A stretch of 64,000 bases of DNA. Source: Ferruginibacter sp. Lineage in GTDB: Bacteria; Bacteroidota; Bacteroidia; Chitinophagales; Chitinophagaceae. Every line of letters begins with the position of its first letter. Positions within the stretch are counted from its first letter, which is position 1. Under the pieces are notes generated by a model. The model saw only the letters and a program-made list of their open reading frames with translations. It ran no database searches and was not told where the DNA came from. Both the position numbers and the translations under genes were made by a program. The stretch is from NCBI GenBank assembly GCA_019638525.1, contig JAHBTO010000005.1:81038-145037 (forward strand), written 5' to 3'. Of this stretch, positions 46,907 to 56,900 are shown piece by piece.

Positions 46907-48325
46907 TCAGCAATCAAAAATTTTTCCGCTGTTTAAAATATTATTAGGGTCAAAAACTTTTTTTATTTCTTTCATCAATTGCAGGTTGGCATTATCAAAA
47001 ACAATATCCATGTATTCTTTTTGTATCAGCCCAATGCCATGCTCGCCACTGATAGTACCACCTAGCGATTTCACCAGTTTAAACATAGCATTTAATGCAG
47101 GTATCACATCTTTATTATTTAAACTGTAAATGCTGCCCGGTTTTTTAATGCGTATGTGCAGGTTGCCATCGCCGGCATGCCCGTAACATACCACATCAAA
47201 ACCATACTCAACTCCTAAGGCTTTTACCCCACGTATCAATGCAGGCAATTGGGCCCTTGGCACTACGGTATCTTCTTCTATGGTATAACCGTTTAATTTT
47301 ACAGCTTCGGCTACACGCCTGCGTAATTTCCATAGTTCGGCTTTTTGTTGTGCATCATCTGCAAAAAAAACATCGCCACAATCAAACTGCAGCAACAGTT
47401 CCGATATGGCTTCCATTTCGCTCATCAAAGTTTCCTGGTGATTGCCATCTACTTCAATAATTAAATGAGCTTCCATTTCATCAGTAACAGGCACTACGGT
47501 GCTGTCAACAAATTTGCTTACAATTTTTAAAGCGTTTATCTCTACCAGTTCCATAGCGCTTGGTGTAAAACCAGCCCTGAAAATAGCGCTTACCGCTTCG
47601 CCTGCTTTCTCCAGCGAATTAAAAGGCACCAACATCAGCAAATCGTATTTTGGAAAAGGCAAAAGCTTTAAAACAATTTTTGTAACAATGCCCAAAGTTC
47701 CTTCGCTGCCAACAATTAATTGTGTTAAATTATAACCGGTAGAATTTTTTAACACATTAGCTCCTGTCCAGATAATTTCGCCAGTGGGTAAAACCACTTC
47801 CAGGTTCAGCACATAATCTTTCACTACGCCATATTTTACAGCTTTGGGACCGCCGCTGTTTTCGGCAATATTTCCGCCAATAAAACAACTGCCACGGCTG
47901 CTTGGGTCGGGTGGATAAAACAAACCTTTTTCTTTAACTGCATCCTGTAATACTTCTGTTATCACTCCCGGCTCGGTGGTTACCTGTAAATTGCGTTCAT
48001 CAATTTCTACAATCGAATTCATGCGCTCCATAGAAAGTAATACACCTCCAAGATGTGGTAAAGCACCGCCACTTAAACCTGTACCGGCACCACGTGGTGT
48101 AACAGGTATCTTATACTCATTGCAAATTTTCATGATGGCACTAATCTCAGCTGCCGAACGTGGTTTTATAACAATGTCGGGTAAAAAATGAAGATTTTCA
48201 GTTTCATCATGGTCATAAGTAGCAAGGCTTTCCTTATCTATCAATACATAAGCATCACCGGCAATTTTTTTGAACTCGTCAACATGATGCAGTACACTAT
48301 TTTTAAATTCTACAGATGAAGACAT
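46907..48325 (-). CDS. FAD-linked oxidase (glycolate oxidase GlcD / D-lactate dehydrogenase type)
   Basis: 472 residues. The PCMH FAD-binding domain shows PDIVIKPRSAAEISAIM, TPRGAGTGLSGGALPHLGG and FIGGNIAENSGGPKAVKYG; the C-terminal domain has VVCYGHAGDGNLHIRI and GTISGEHGIGLIQKEYM. It oxidises glycolate, D-lactate or another 2-hydroxyacid in the cytoplasm and passes electrons onward. The usual GlcE/GlcF subunits are absent next door, though the CCG Fe-S protein at 5455 is of the GlcF-like kind. Confidence 0.9.
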   Translation of the reverse strand: MSSSVEFKNSVLHHVDEFKKIAGDAYVLIDKESLATYDHDETENLHFLPDIVIKPRSAAEISAIMKICNEYKIPVTPRGAGTGLSGGALPHLGGVLLSMERMNSIVEIDERNLQVTTEPGVITEVLQDAVKEKGLFYPPDPSSRGSCFIGGNIAENSGGPKAVKYGVVKDYVLNLEVVLPTGEIIWTGANVLKNSTGYNLTQLIVGSEGTLGIVTKIVLKLLPFPKYDLLMLVPFNSLEKAGEAVSAIFRAGFTPSAMELVEINALKIVSKFVDSTVVPVTDEMEAHLIIEVDGNHQETLMSEMEAISELLLQFDCGDVFFADDAQQKAELWKLRRRVAEAVKLNGYTIEEDTVVPRAQLPALIRGVKALGVEYGFDVVCYGHAGDGNLHIRIKKPGSIYSLNNKDVIPALNAMFKLVKSLGGTISGEHGIGLIQKEYMDIVFDNANLQLMKEIKKVFDPNNILNSGKIFDC

Positions 48326-48455
48326 GTATAATTTTTATGTAAAATTCGGGTAAATTAATGAGTTGATAAAATTGAAAAAAGTAGCTTGTTCAAATCATCT
48401 TTTTAAAAAAACAAGGTAATGCAAAATAATTTTTTATCTACCTGAGTTGAGTTGT

Positions 48456-49478
48456 TTAAAATTTGGGGCAGATGGATTGCCTGTCAACATTATCGGGATA
48501 AAAACCTTTTTTGATGATGCTTAGTTCGCTTGCACCACGATAGCCGTTGAATTTGCTTAATGAAGAAAGTGTTACATCGTAACTAAATGCAAACTGGATA
48601 TTTTTTATTTCGAAACCCAGCATGGGTACAATAGCATCGCCCAGGCGGTAATACACACCGGCAAGCAATTGTTTTTCGCCAAACTCACTAAGGTTATAAT
48701 TGCCATTGATACCAAAAACCAATTCGGTAGCAAGCGCCTGTGTAGAGAAATAAGCATTGGGATTAACTATCACCCGGTCGTTTACTTTTAAAATTGCATT
48801 TAAAAAAGCAGTGTGCCTGAAAGGTATGCGTCCATTATTTGTTTTATCGGCAAAAAAAGTTTCTTTGGGGCGGTTTACATGCTGTATAGAATAGCCGGCA
48901 TTGATGTAAATATTTTCGTGTGGAAAATAGGCATAGTTCATGCCTGCCTGTACATCTAAATAACTAACATTATTATTGGTAAGTACAACAGATGTTGGCA
49001 GGTTGCTGTCGAAAAATTTTCCATCAAACTGGTCGGGGTATTTTAATTTGGTTTGATCTATTCTTTTATTGGCCCAGCCAATATTAAAGCCAGCCGAAAC
49101 CAAACTGCTTAAGCCAAGCATTTGGTGATAGGCCACCGAACCATAAATTTTTGTGCTGGTAAGGCTTCCGCTGCCGGCTTTATCGTTCAGCAATAAAACA
49201 CCCAGGCCCAACCATCCGTTTTCAAGTTTGTTTCTAAAAACCTGTGCATCGCCAAAAACGCTGATGGTTTTGTAAGGCACCGTCATTACCGAACTCCATT
49301 GGTTGCGGTAATTGGCGCCAATGCGGTAATCGGCATCGGGTATAAAACCTGTGTTGGCCGGGTTGGTGGTAAGCGGAGAATTAAAAAACTGAGAAAAATG
49401 TAAATCCTGTGCCTGCACAAGCACAGCAGCCTGCAGGAACAGTAGCATCACCATCAATATTTTTTTTAGTTTTCTCAT
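48456..49478 (-). CDS. PorP/SprF-family type IX secretion membrane protein
   Basis: 340 residues with a signal peptide (VQAQ). Opens with DLHFSQFFNSPLTTNPANTGF, a PorP/SprF hallmark, then a long series of outer-membrane strands. SprF-like proteins are needed to export or attach partner proteins that carry a type B CTD, and the gene directly upstream (36 bases, same strand) encodes one. Together they form an export pair. Confidence 0.92.
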   Translation of the reverse strand: MRKLKKILMVMLLFLQAAVLVQAQDLHFSQFFNSPLTTNPANTGFIPDADYRIGANYRNQWSSVMTVPYKTISVFGDAQVFRNKLENGWLGLGVLLLNDKAGSGSLTSTKIYGSVAYHQMLGLSSLVSAGFNIGWANKRIDQTKLKYPDQFDGKFFDSNLPTSVVLTNNNVSYLDVQAGMNYAYFPHENIYINAGYSIQHVNRPKETFFADKTNNGRIPFRHTAFLNAILKVNDRVIVNPNAYFSTQALATELVFGINGNYNLSEFGEKQLLAGVYYRLGDAIVPMLGFEIKNIQFAFSYDVTLSSLSKFNGYRGASELSIIKKGFYPDNVDRQSICPKF

Positions 49479-49514
49479 TTATACTTTTTCATTTTAGGGT
49501 GGTAGGATTAATGA

Positions 49515-52500
49515 TTATCGCAAAAGGCTTATATCTCCTGTTTTACGCAATTTTACACCATCTGTAAATTCCACATCAAGTGTATATGTATATACATCCA
49601 TGGGTTGCAATGCTCCTTTAAAAGTTCCATCCCATCCCTGGTTCCTATCTTCTGTTGAAAAAACCACTTGCCCCCAACGGTTATAAATCTTCCACGTCAT
49701 TTTTCCAATACCAAATCCCTGCACTTTTACAATGCTATTTATTCCATAACGGCCCGGGGTAAACGCATTAGGTACATCCAGCAATGGTTTGATGATTATG
49801 GGAACATCCATCGTTATACTATCAGGACAATCGGCTGTGTTGAAAGCATATAATGTTGCTTTGTATGTACCTGTAGCATTGTATTGATGAGCAGGGTTTA
49901 CTTCGGTTGAGCTTTCTCCATCGCCAAAATCCCACAAATACCTTATCGCACCTATTGAAAGGTTTGTAAACCGGGTAATTTTATTTTCTTCCGGCGGATT
50001 AGGCGACCAAGTAAAATTAGCTGTAGGATTAGCATAAACAGTAATGGTAAAATATGCCGCAGTATCTACCTTGTTACAAGTACTTGTATCAATAGCTATG
50101 AGCCTTACATTATATGTGCCGGTTTGTGAGTAAATATGTGTAGGTTCAAAATCTGTTGAAAAACTGCCATCACCAAAATCCCATATAAAATCGGTGCCAC
50201 CCAGCGACAGGTTTTTAAATGATGCGGTATAAGGTACACAACCTTTATCAGGTGTTGAAAAATCTGCTTTTACATTAGGGCTAATACGTACTGTTTTAAC
50301 AGCCGTATCAGGTGCATTGCAAAAAACAGTATCATCTACAATCAATGTAACGTTATAACTGCCTGTAGATGGAAAGGTATGTATAACCGGCCCAAAACCA
50401 GTACGTACTTTGGTTGAACCATCGCCAAAATCCCATAAAAAAGTATTGCTTGTATAGGTGGGTACAACTGCTGTAGTTTGATTAATAAACTGGTAGCGTA
50501 AGCTGTTACATGAATCTAATTTGATAAATGAAAAATCGGCATTAACAACATTATTACCAACCTTTACATTTATGGTTGCTGTATCAGAAATGTTACAGGT
50601 AGCCGAATCAACTGATATAAGCGTTAAAATAAAATTTCCTACCTGTGTGTAAGTATGCGTTATTGTATTATTGGGTGCAAAAGTGGTATCTCTTTTGGGC
50701 GAACCATCGCCGTAATCCCAAATATACATCTTGCCTTTAGCAAGGGTATCGGTAAAGGTGATGGTTAACGGCACACAACCAATTGTATCTACCACTCCGT
50801 CAACTGTGGCTTTTACACTGGCACCAATACCTGCAAAATTCATTTCAATTTTTACTGCAGCTTCATTACAATTGATTGACCTGTTGGTTCGGCTCCACAC
50901 ACCCGGGGTTGTAGGAAAAGGGCCTCCCCCATCTTCGCATGAACACAAAGCCTGGTAAACAATCCCATTATTATCAAAGCGGCTTGTACCACCGTCAACA
51001 TGCTCTCCTAAAGAGCCTCCATTATGTCCAAAGTGCGTACCAAATAGTTGGCTTTGTGCATTTTTTTCTAACACAAAAAAATAAAAATCGCTACCATCGG
51101 CTGCTGGTATATTGGGTAATGGATTTACTTCGGGCATACCTAAAGTACCTGAAGAAGGGTAACCCTGTATATTATTAATTCCGCCACCCCAGCCTGATAC
51201 ATATACATTTTGACAACGATCAACTAAAAATGCAATGGGCGAAATATTGGGCGGGCCACCAGCACCTGTATTGGTGCCAAATACTGTTGAATATACATAG
51301 GCCGATAGGTTGGGTTGTAACTTACTGATGAACTGTTTTGCGCCGGTATTGCTAAAAGCAGCATTAACTACGGGCCAGTTACCGGTAGTAGTACCCATTA
51401 TGTATGGAAAACCCAGGTTATCAAATTCAATACCATAAACAAGATCGTTACCATTTGTACCCTGGTAAGTTGTTTTTATAATAGCAGTACCTGTTGAATT
51501 AATTTCTGTTACAAAACCATCTGTAGCACCTCCATTAAATGCAGGTTGAAGCACACCGGTAATATCGCCGGGGAGGTTTGTACTTGTAGTACCACCGGCC
51601 ACATACACATTTCCGGTTAATGGGTTTTCGGCTATTACAAAACATGCATCCTGGCCATTACCTCCAAAATATGTTGCAAACATAAGGCTGGTTAGGTTTG
51701 CGTTGTATTTAAGAATTACCCCGTCCTGGAAACCGGTTCCCGAGCCATTATTAAAAGAAGTTTGTAATGCACCTGCGGTAACAGGAAAATCGGAGGATTG
51801 TGTACAAGATGCCAGCAAGATATTACCTGCTGCATCTATTATTACTTCGCTGCGAGCATCATCGCCATAATTACGCCTTATCTGATCGGTACCTTGTGGT
51901 AAAATATATTTTCCTCGGATATTTACTCCATCATCTGCACTTCCGCCAATGCGTACCGATCCTAAATTTGATGATCCATCGGCTGATAATTTGGTAATAA
52001 CAATATCATAATCTGTTCTGTCACCAGTTCTTGCAGGAGTACCCGGATAATTATTAGATGAAGAACGGCCGGCAATTACAAGATTTCCCTGTGCATCGCA
52101 TATCAAACTATGTGGCTGCTCGTTGCCATTGCCACCAAGGTAAGTAGCATAAAGCCGGTTAGCGCCATTTGATGAAAATTTAATAATAGCAATGTCAAAT
52201 GCTCCATTAGAATCTTCGTTTCTGCCACCACCAAAAACAGTTTGATAAGCTCCTGCAGATACAGGGTAACCGGAACTAAATGCAATTCCGCCTGCATAAA
52301 AACTTCCATCGGGTGCAGGTGTAGCCGTATAACCCCAGTTATCGGCGGTACTGCCGGTAAAGGTTGCAAATATTAAAGTGGGGTCAATTACAATGGTAGT
52401 TTTTTTATCATAATTACCAACCTTAAATTTAACTATATTATTTTTTACCTGGTATTTACAATCAATTTCATTTTTACTTCCATTCATTACCTGGTAACTA

Positions 52501-53102
52501 TAAGGATATAATTCTTTGATGCTGCCAACCGATGTTTTAATTACCAGTTCCTTATTTTTCACTTCTATTCCATCTGCCCCGGTATATTGCATGGCAATAG
52601 CATTAATATCGCCACCGGGATGAACAACAATATCGTATTTCATCTTATCGGCATCGCTGTAAAACCTTACATCAATATTGGGATATACATTTTGGTAAGT
52701 AACAGCTTGTGCTATATTACAATCAGCCGCCCATTTTTTAGGATCGTTACCTATAAAATAATTGGTGTGATAATTCTGTATCTTATCGGGTATGGTAGTA
52801 GCAAATGAATTAGCTGCCAAAAATTTTACTTTATATGCATGAGAACGTAATATTAAAGGCTGCCCAATTAAATTTTGCGATGTTGCATGGCCATGTAAAT
52901 GAGCTGATACATTTTTTAAATCATCGGTATTATGGAGGGCCACAGTAAAACCATCTTTTTCTAAATAAAATGACCCGGTTGAAAAATCGCCCCGGTATTG
53001 TACCCGGCTATCCCATTGCCCCTTGTTTTGTATAAATTCCATTTGGGCAAATAAATGTTGCTGCAAAAAGAAAGATGCAAAAATTAAAAGTATAGGGCGC
53101 AT
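49515..53102 (-). CDS. Large secreted PKD-repeat protein with type B (gliding) sorting domain
   Basis: 1195 residues from ATG 53102 (MRPILLIFASFFLQQHLFAQ). A TTG at 53123 also opens the frame, but it overlaps a CATCTTTG promoter box. Layout: signal peptide; DUF7948-like N-domain (about 25-230, FIQNKGQWDSRVQYRGD); SBBP-type repeats with YLGGNGNEQPHSL and YFGGNGQDACFVI (about 240-690); four PKD domains (WDYGDGSP, WDFGDGST, WDFGDGSF, WDFGDGES); then a gliding C-terminal domain (VPNAFTPGRYGINS to TGDISLLR). Exported by T9SS, probably for adhesion or gliding. Its PorP/SprF partner follows. Confidence 0.92.
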   Translation of the reverse strand: MRPILLIFASFFLQQHLFAQMEFIQNKGQWDSRVQYRGDFSTGSFYLEKDGFTVALHNTDDLKNVSAHLHGHATSQNLIGQPLILRSHAYKVKFLAANSFATTIPDKIQNYHTNYFIGNDPKKWAADCNIAQAVTYQNVYPNIDVRFYSDADKMKYDIVVHPGGDINAIAMQYTGADGIEVKNKELVIKTSVGSIKELYPYSYQVMNGSKNEIDCKYQVKNNIVKFKVGNYDKKTTIVIDPTLIFATFTGSTADNWGYTATPAPDGSFYAGGIAFSSGYPVSAGAYQTVFGGGRNEDSNGAFDIAIIKFSSNGANRLYATYLGGNGNEQPHSLICDAQGNLVIAGRSSSNNYPGTPARTGDRTDYDIVITKLSADGSSNLGSVRIGGSADDGVNIRGKYILPQGTDQIRRNYGDDARSEVIIDAAGNILLASCTQSSDFPVTAGALQTSFNNGSGTGFQDGVILKYNANLTSLMFATYFGGNGQDACFVIAENPLTGNVYVAGGTTSTNLPGDITGVLQPAFNGGATDGFVTEINSTGTAIIKTTYQGTNGNDLVYGIEFDNLGFPYIMGTTTGNWPVVNAAFSNTGAKQFISKLQPNLSAYVYSTVFGTNTGAGGPPNISPIAFLVDRCQNVYVSGWGGGINNIQGYPSSGTLGMPEVNPLPNIPAADGSDFYFFVLEKNAQSQLFGTHFGHNGGSLGEHVDGGTSRFDNNGIVYQALCSCEDGGGPFPTTPGVWSRTNRSINCNEAAVKIEMNFAGIGASVKATVDGVVDTIGCVPLTITFTDTLAKGKMYIWDYGDGSPKRDTTFAPNNTITHTYTQVGNFILTLISVDSATCNISDTATINVKVGNNVVNADFSFIKLDSCNSLRYQFINQTTAVVPTYTSNTFLWDFGDGSTKVRTGFGPVIHTFPSTGSYNVTLIVDDTVFCNAPDTAVKTVRISPNVKADFSTPDKGCVPYTASFKNLSLGGTDFIWDFGDGSFSTDFEPTHIYSQTGTYNVRLIAIDTSTCNKVDTAAYFTITVYANPTANFTWSPNPPEENKITRFTNLSIGAIRYLWDFGDGESSTEVNPAHQYNATGTYKATLYAFNTADCPDSITMDVPIIIKPLLDVPNAFTPGRYGINSIVKVQGFGIGKMTWKIYNRWGQVVFSTEDRNQGWDGTFKGALQPMDVYTYTLDVEFTDGVKLRKTGDISLLR

Positions 53103-53120
53103 TATTTGTAGTGAGGTTTT

Positions 53121-53128
53121 CAAAGATG
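53121..53128 (-). promoter_or_regulatory. Possible -7 element of the T9SS cargo/PorP operon
   Basis: On the minus strand CATCTTTG ends 19 bases before ATG 53102. One mismatch to TAnnTTTG. It contains the TTG that would otherwise be read as an earlier start. Confidence 0.4.
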
Positions 53129-53200
53129 TTCTTTTTTACAAAATACTGAAATAAAACATAAATATGGCTGTTTTGTTTTGCAATATCTTGTTATAATCAA

Positions 53201-55333
53201 TTACGAAATTTTACTCCAGGCTGTTTTATTGTTTTGCTGCTGTAAAAAATCCTTTACAGGTTGATTTTCGGGCATATTCAAATCAGGGTCGGCACTTAAA
53301 ATGTTTTCAGCAGCGGCACGTGCGGCGTCCAATATCACATAATCCTGTACTATGTTGGCCAATTTAAAATTCATTAAACCACTTTGCCGGGTACCGCTAA
53401 TATCGCCCGGGCCACGTATTTCAAGATCTTTTTCTGCAATCTTAAAACCATCATTGGTTTGTACCAACACCTTTAACCTTTCACGGGCATCGTTTGATAT
53501 TTTAGGGCCCGTTAATAAAATGCAAAAACTTTTATCAGCGCCCCGGCCTACCCTGCCCCTCAACTGATGCAATTGCGATAACCCGAATTTTTCGGCGCTT
53601 TCAATTACCATCACAGTGGCATTGGGTACATTAACCCCTACTTCTATAACGGTGGTACTTACCATCAATTGCGTATCGCCACTAACAAAGCGCCGCATAT
53701 TGGTTTCCTTTTCATCGGCATTTTGTTTGCCATGCACCATGCTTATCCAGTATTTTGGTTCCGGAAAAAATGATTTCACTTCTTCGTACCCTTTCATCAG
53801 GTTTTCATAATCCATCTTACTGCTTTCTTCAATAAGCGGATAAACAATATATGCCTGCCTTCCTTTTTTTATTTCCTGCTTTACAAAATCCATCACCTGC
53901 GGCCTTGCACTTTCCGAACGGTGTAAAGTATTTATAGGTTGCCTGCCCGGCGGCAGTTCGTCAATAACACTATAGTCTAAATCGCCATAAGCGGTTAACG
54001 CAAGCGTACGTGGTATGGGTGTAGCTGTCATAACCAATATATGCGGCGGTATTGTATTTTTTTTCCATAGCTGTGCCCGTTGTGCCACGCCAAATTTGTG
54101 CTGCTCGTCAATAACGGCCAAGCCCAGGTTTTTAAAATTTACATTGTCTTCAATTACCGCATGGGTGCCTATCAAAATATCAAGGGTGCCGTCTTCGCAA
54201 CTTTGCAGTACTTCTTTGCGCTGCTTACCTTTTGATGAGCCGGTGAGCAATTTTACACAAACCGGCATATCTTTTATTAATGCACTGATATTGTTGAAAT
54301 GCTGTTGTGCTAAAATTTCTGTTGGCGCCATCAGTACACTTTGAAAACGCTGCCCATCGGTTTCACGGGTATTATCTGCTGCAAGCAGCATCATCATCAA
54401 TGCCACAATGGTTTTGCCGCTGCCCACATCGCCTTGCAACAGGCGGTTCATTTGTATGCCGCTGCCGGTATCTTTCCTTATCTCTTTTAAAACTTTTTTT
54501 TGTGCATTGGTTAATGCAAACGGCAAATAGCGGTTATAAAATTCATTGAACAGATGGCCCACCTGTTCAAACACCCAACCCTTGCTATACCTGTGCCGGG
54601 CCCATTTGATGAGGCCAAGCCGCAGTTGTGCAAAAAAAAGTTCTTCAAACTTAATGCGCCTTACCGCATGCTGGTAATGCTTATCAGTTGCCGGAAAATG
54701 AATTTGAATACTTGCTTGAAAATGGCTGATAAATTTATATTGGCCGATGATGGTGCCGGGTAAATTTTCGGGCAGGTCTTTTTCGCTCAACAATTGTAGT
54801 AATGTATAAGTTAATTTACCAATGGCCTTGCCATTAAGCCCTTTTGCTTTTAATTTTTCGGTTGATGGGTAAACCGGCTCCAGGAAAGCCTTTCCTTCGG
54901 CCTTATGCGCCTGGTAGTTTTCAATTTCGGGATGAGCAATCTGCGGCTTGCCCATAAAAAATCCCAATCGGCCAAAAACAAGGTACAGGTGCCCCACTTC
55001 AATCATCTTATGTATCCAGTTTATACCCTGGAACCAAACCAATTCAATTTCGCCGGTATCATCCTGTAACCGGGCTGTTAACCTTTTTGCCCTGCCCGAG
55101 CCAACCATTTCTATATGTGTAATTTTACCGGCCACCTGCACATATTCGCTGTTGGCAGGTATGGCGCCAATCTTATCAAGTTTTGTTTTATCAATATGCC
55201 TGAAAGGATACAGCTCAAGTAAATCCTTAAAAGTAAAAATGCTAAGCTCTTTTTTTAACAGGTCGGCTTTAAGTGCGGTTACACCCTGTAAATATTCAAT
55301 GGGGCTTGATAATATGGAAGAAAGTTTACTGAT
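53201..55333 (-). CDS. recG: ATP-dependent DNA helicase RecG with no ATG/GTG/TTG at its natural start
   Basis: RecG reverses stalled replication forks. Helicase motifs are complete: GDVGSGKTIVALMM, DEQHKFGVAQRAQ, TATPIPRTLAL, RGRVGRG. The first standard start codon is GTG 55141, but conserved RecG sequence continues upstream in frame (SPIEYLQGVTALKADLL, FTFKDLLELYPFRHIDKT). Between the in-frame stop at 55367-55369 and GTG 55141 every codon was checked: none is ATG, GTG or TTG. The best candidate is ATC 55331-55333 (ISKLSSILSS), giving 710 residues, the family's usual length; ATA 55315 is an alternative. A TAnnTTTG box lies 15 bases upstream of ATC. If only GTG 55141 were used, the N-terminal 64 residues would be lost. 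Confidence 0.9.
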   Translation of the reverse strand: MSKLSSILSSPIEYLQGVTALKADLLKKELSIFTFKDLLELYPFRHIDKTKLDKIGAIPANSEYVQVAGKITHIEMVGSGRAKRLTARLQDDTGEIELVWFQGINWIHKMIEVGHLYLVFGRLGFFMGKPQIAHPEIENYQAHKAEGKAFLEPVYPSTEKLKAKGLNGKAIGKLTYTLLQLLSEKDLPENLPGTIIGQYKFISHFQASIQIHFPATDKHYQHAVRRIKFEELFFAQLRLGLIKWARHRYSKGWVFEQVGHLFNEFYNRYLPFALTNAQKKVLKEIRKDTGSGIQMNRLLQGDVGSGKTIVALMMMLLAADNTRETDGQRFQSVLMAPTEILAQQHFNNISALIKDMPVCVKLLTGSSKGKQRKEVLQSCEDGTLDILIGTHAVIEDNVNFKNLGLAVIDEQHKFGVAQRAQLWKKNTIPPHILVMTATPIPRTLALTAYGDLDYSVIDELPPGRQPINTLHRSESARPQVMDFVKQEIKKGRQAYIVYPLIEESSKMDYENLMKGYEEVKSFFPEPKYWISMVHGKQNADEKETNMRRFVSGDTQLMVSTTVIEVGVNVPNATVMVIESAEKFGLSQLHQLRGRVGRGADKSFCILLTGPKISNDARERLKVLVQTNDGFKIAEKDLEIRGPGDISGTRQSGLMNFKLANIVQDYVILDAARAAAENILSADPDLNMPENQPVKDFLQQQNNKTAWSKIS

Positions 55334-55347
55334 GGCAACTGTTTTTA

Positions 55348-55355
55348 CAAATATA
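55348..55355 (-). promoter_or_regulatory. -7 element TATATTTG of recG
   Basis: On the minus strand TATATTTG matches TAnnTTTG, with TTTT about 19 bases before it as -33. It places the transcript start near 55341, just before the ATC at 55333, and so supports translation of the N-terminal segment. Confidence 0.55.
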
Positions 55356-55432
55356 CAATCAAGCCATCAGTAAAAATTTCGATATGCTGCCATAAAAATG
55401 CAGGTATACTTTAGCTTATAATAAAGGGCAAA

Positions 55433-56659
55433 TTATTTTTTTGATTTATTGTAAAACCGCCTTGGCTTTTTAAATTTTTTATTGCTATGATGATAGTTTG
55501 ATGCTGTGGAATTGTAAACAGGTGTTTCGCCCAACTCTGCAGGCACCTGTGCTTTAGGTACGGGCTTGCCGAGCAGTTTTTCTATTCCTAAAAATTTACG
55601 TTGCTCTTTTACCGAAACAAACGTGTAAGCGGTGCCATCTGCTTCGGCCCTTGCCGTACGGCCAATGCGGTGTACATAATCTTCGCCGTCGTGTGGCACA
55701 TCATAGTTTATCACCAAATCAATATTATCAATATCAATACCCCGGCTTAAAATATCGGTGGCCACTAAAATGGGCAGCCTGCCACTTTTAAAACGCATCA
55801 GCACTTCTTCTCTTTTCTCCTGCTCCAGGTCGCTATGTATTTCATCGGCAACAAATTTTGCTCTCTTTAAATCACGGGTAAGTTGTTTTACATTTAATTT
55901 GCTGCTGCAAAAAATTAATACCGATTTAAATTCGGTTTTACCAAGCAGGTATTTTACCAGCGGAATTTTTTGGGTATCATAAACAATAAAAGCCCACTGG
56001 CTTATTTTTTCGTTTGGTTTGCTGATAGCAATATTCACTTCTTCAGGTTGATGCAGGATTTTTCTTGCCATTTCCCTAATCTTAAATGGCATGGTTGCAG
56101 AAAACAAAAGGTTCTGCCTTTTTTTAGGCAGGTGATCTATAATAAACATGATGTCGTCGTAAAAACCCATGTCCAGCATGCGGTCGGCTTCATCCAATAT
56201 TAAATATTTAAGTCCCGATAGTTTTACATAACCCATTTTTATGTGAGCCATCATTTTACCCGGCGTGCAAATAACCACATCGGCGCCTTGGCTAAGGGCT
56301 TTCTTTTCCTGCACAAATGCATTGCCATCGCCACCGCCATATACGGCAATAGAACTTACCGATGTAAAATAAGACAGCCCTTCCATGTGCTGTGCTATCT
56401 GTATGGCCAATTCCCTTGTGGGTACAATAACCAATGCATTGTTTGAGTGGCCATCGTGCGGCGCCGTGATGATTTTATTGATTAGCGGCAATAAAAATGC
56501 GGCCGTTTTACCGGTACCTGTTTGTGCCGATGCAATCACATCTTTACCAGCCATAATTAAAGGGATAACCTGTTCCTGAACCGGGGTGGCATCTTCATAA
56601 CCAGAGGCATCAATACCTTCCATCAGCCGCTCATCAAAACCAAAATCTGTAAACTTCAA
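55433..56659 (-). CDS. DEAD-box RNA helicase (RhlE type)
   Basis: 408 residues from TTG 56659 (MKFTDFGFDERLMEGI), the usual RhlE-like N-terminus; the frame is open to another TTG at 56722 that adds a hydrophobic unrelated stretch. Q motif TPVQEQVIP, Walker A ASAQTGTGKTAAF, DEAD box ILDEADRMLDMGF, SATMP, and the C-lobe HRIGRTARAEADG. It ends with a basic tail (KKFKKPRRFYNKSKK) for RNA binding. Likely role in ribosome assembly or RNA decay. Confidence 0.92.
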   Translation of the reverse strand: MKFTDFGFDERLMEGIDASGYEDATPVQEQVIPLIMAGKDVIASAQTGTGKTAAFLLPLINKIITAPHDGHSNNALVIVPTRELAIQIAQHMEGLSYFTSVSSIAVYGGGDGNAFVQEKKALSQGADVVICTPGKMMAHIKMGYVKLSGLKYLILDEADRMLDMGFYDDIMFIIDHLPKKRQNLLFSATMPFKIREMARKILHQPEEVNIAISKPNEKISQWAFIVYDTQKIPLVKYLLGKTEFKSVLIFCSSKLNVKQLTRDLKRAKFVADEIHSDLEQEKREEVLMRFKSGRLPILVATDILSRGIDIDNIDLVINYDVPHDGEDYVHRIGRTARAEADGTAYTFVSVKEQRKFLGIEKLLGKPVPKAQVPAELGETPVYNSTASNYHHSNKKFKKPRRFYNKSKK

Positions 56660-56804
56660 TTTAAAATATTTATTATAGCCTGTGAAGATAATGAATAATG
56701 ACTGATAAATATTTAATAGCAATGCAGGGCTGGGTTTTATATTTTAAAGACATGGCTTTGTAAGCAAAACAATTTTACTTTATTAACAATAAAAACTTAT
56801 CATG

Positions 56805-56812
56805 TAAATTTG
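56805..56812 (+). promoter_or_regulatory. -7 element TAAATTTG of the galactan operon
   Basis: A perfect TAnnTTTG match with TTTA 22 bases upstream. The leader to the ATG at 56901 would be about 80 bases, AT-rich, with room for regulation. No operator identified. Confidence 0.5.
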
Positions 56813-56900
56813 GAATCAGAATTATTTGAAAAATTTATACATCTTACAGTTGAGAAAGATAATGGGATTAAAATTTTAAAAAAGAATTTATAATCAATCC

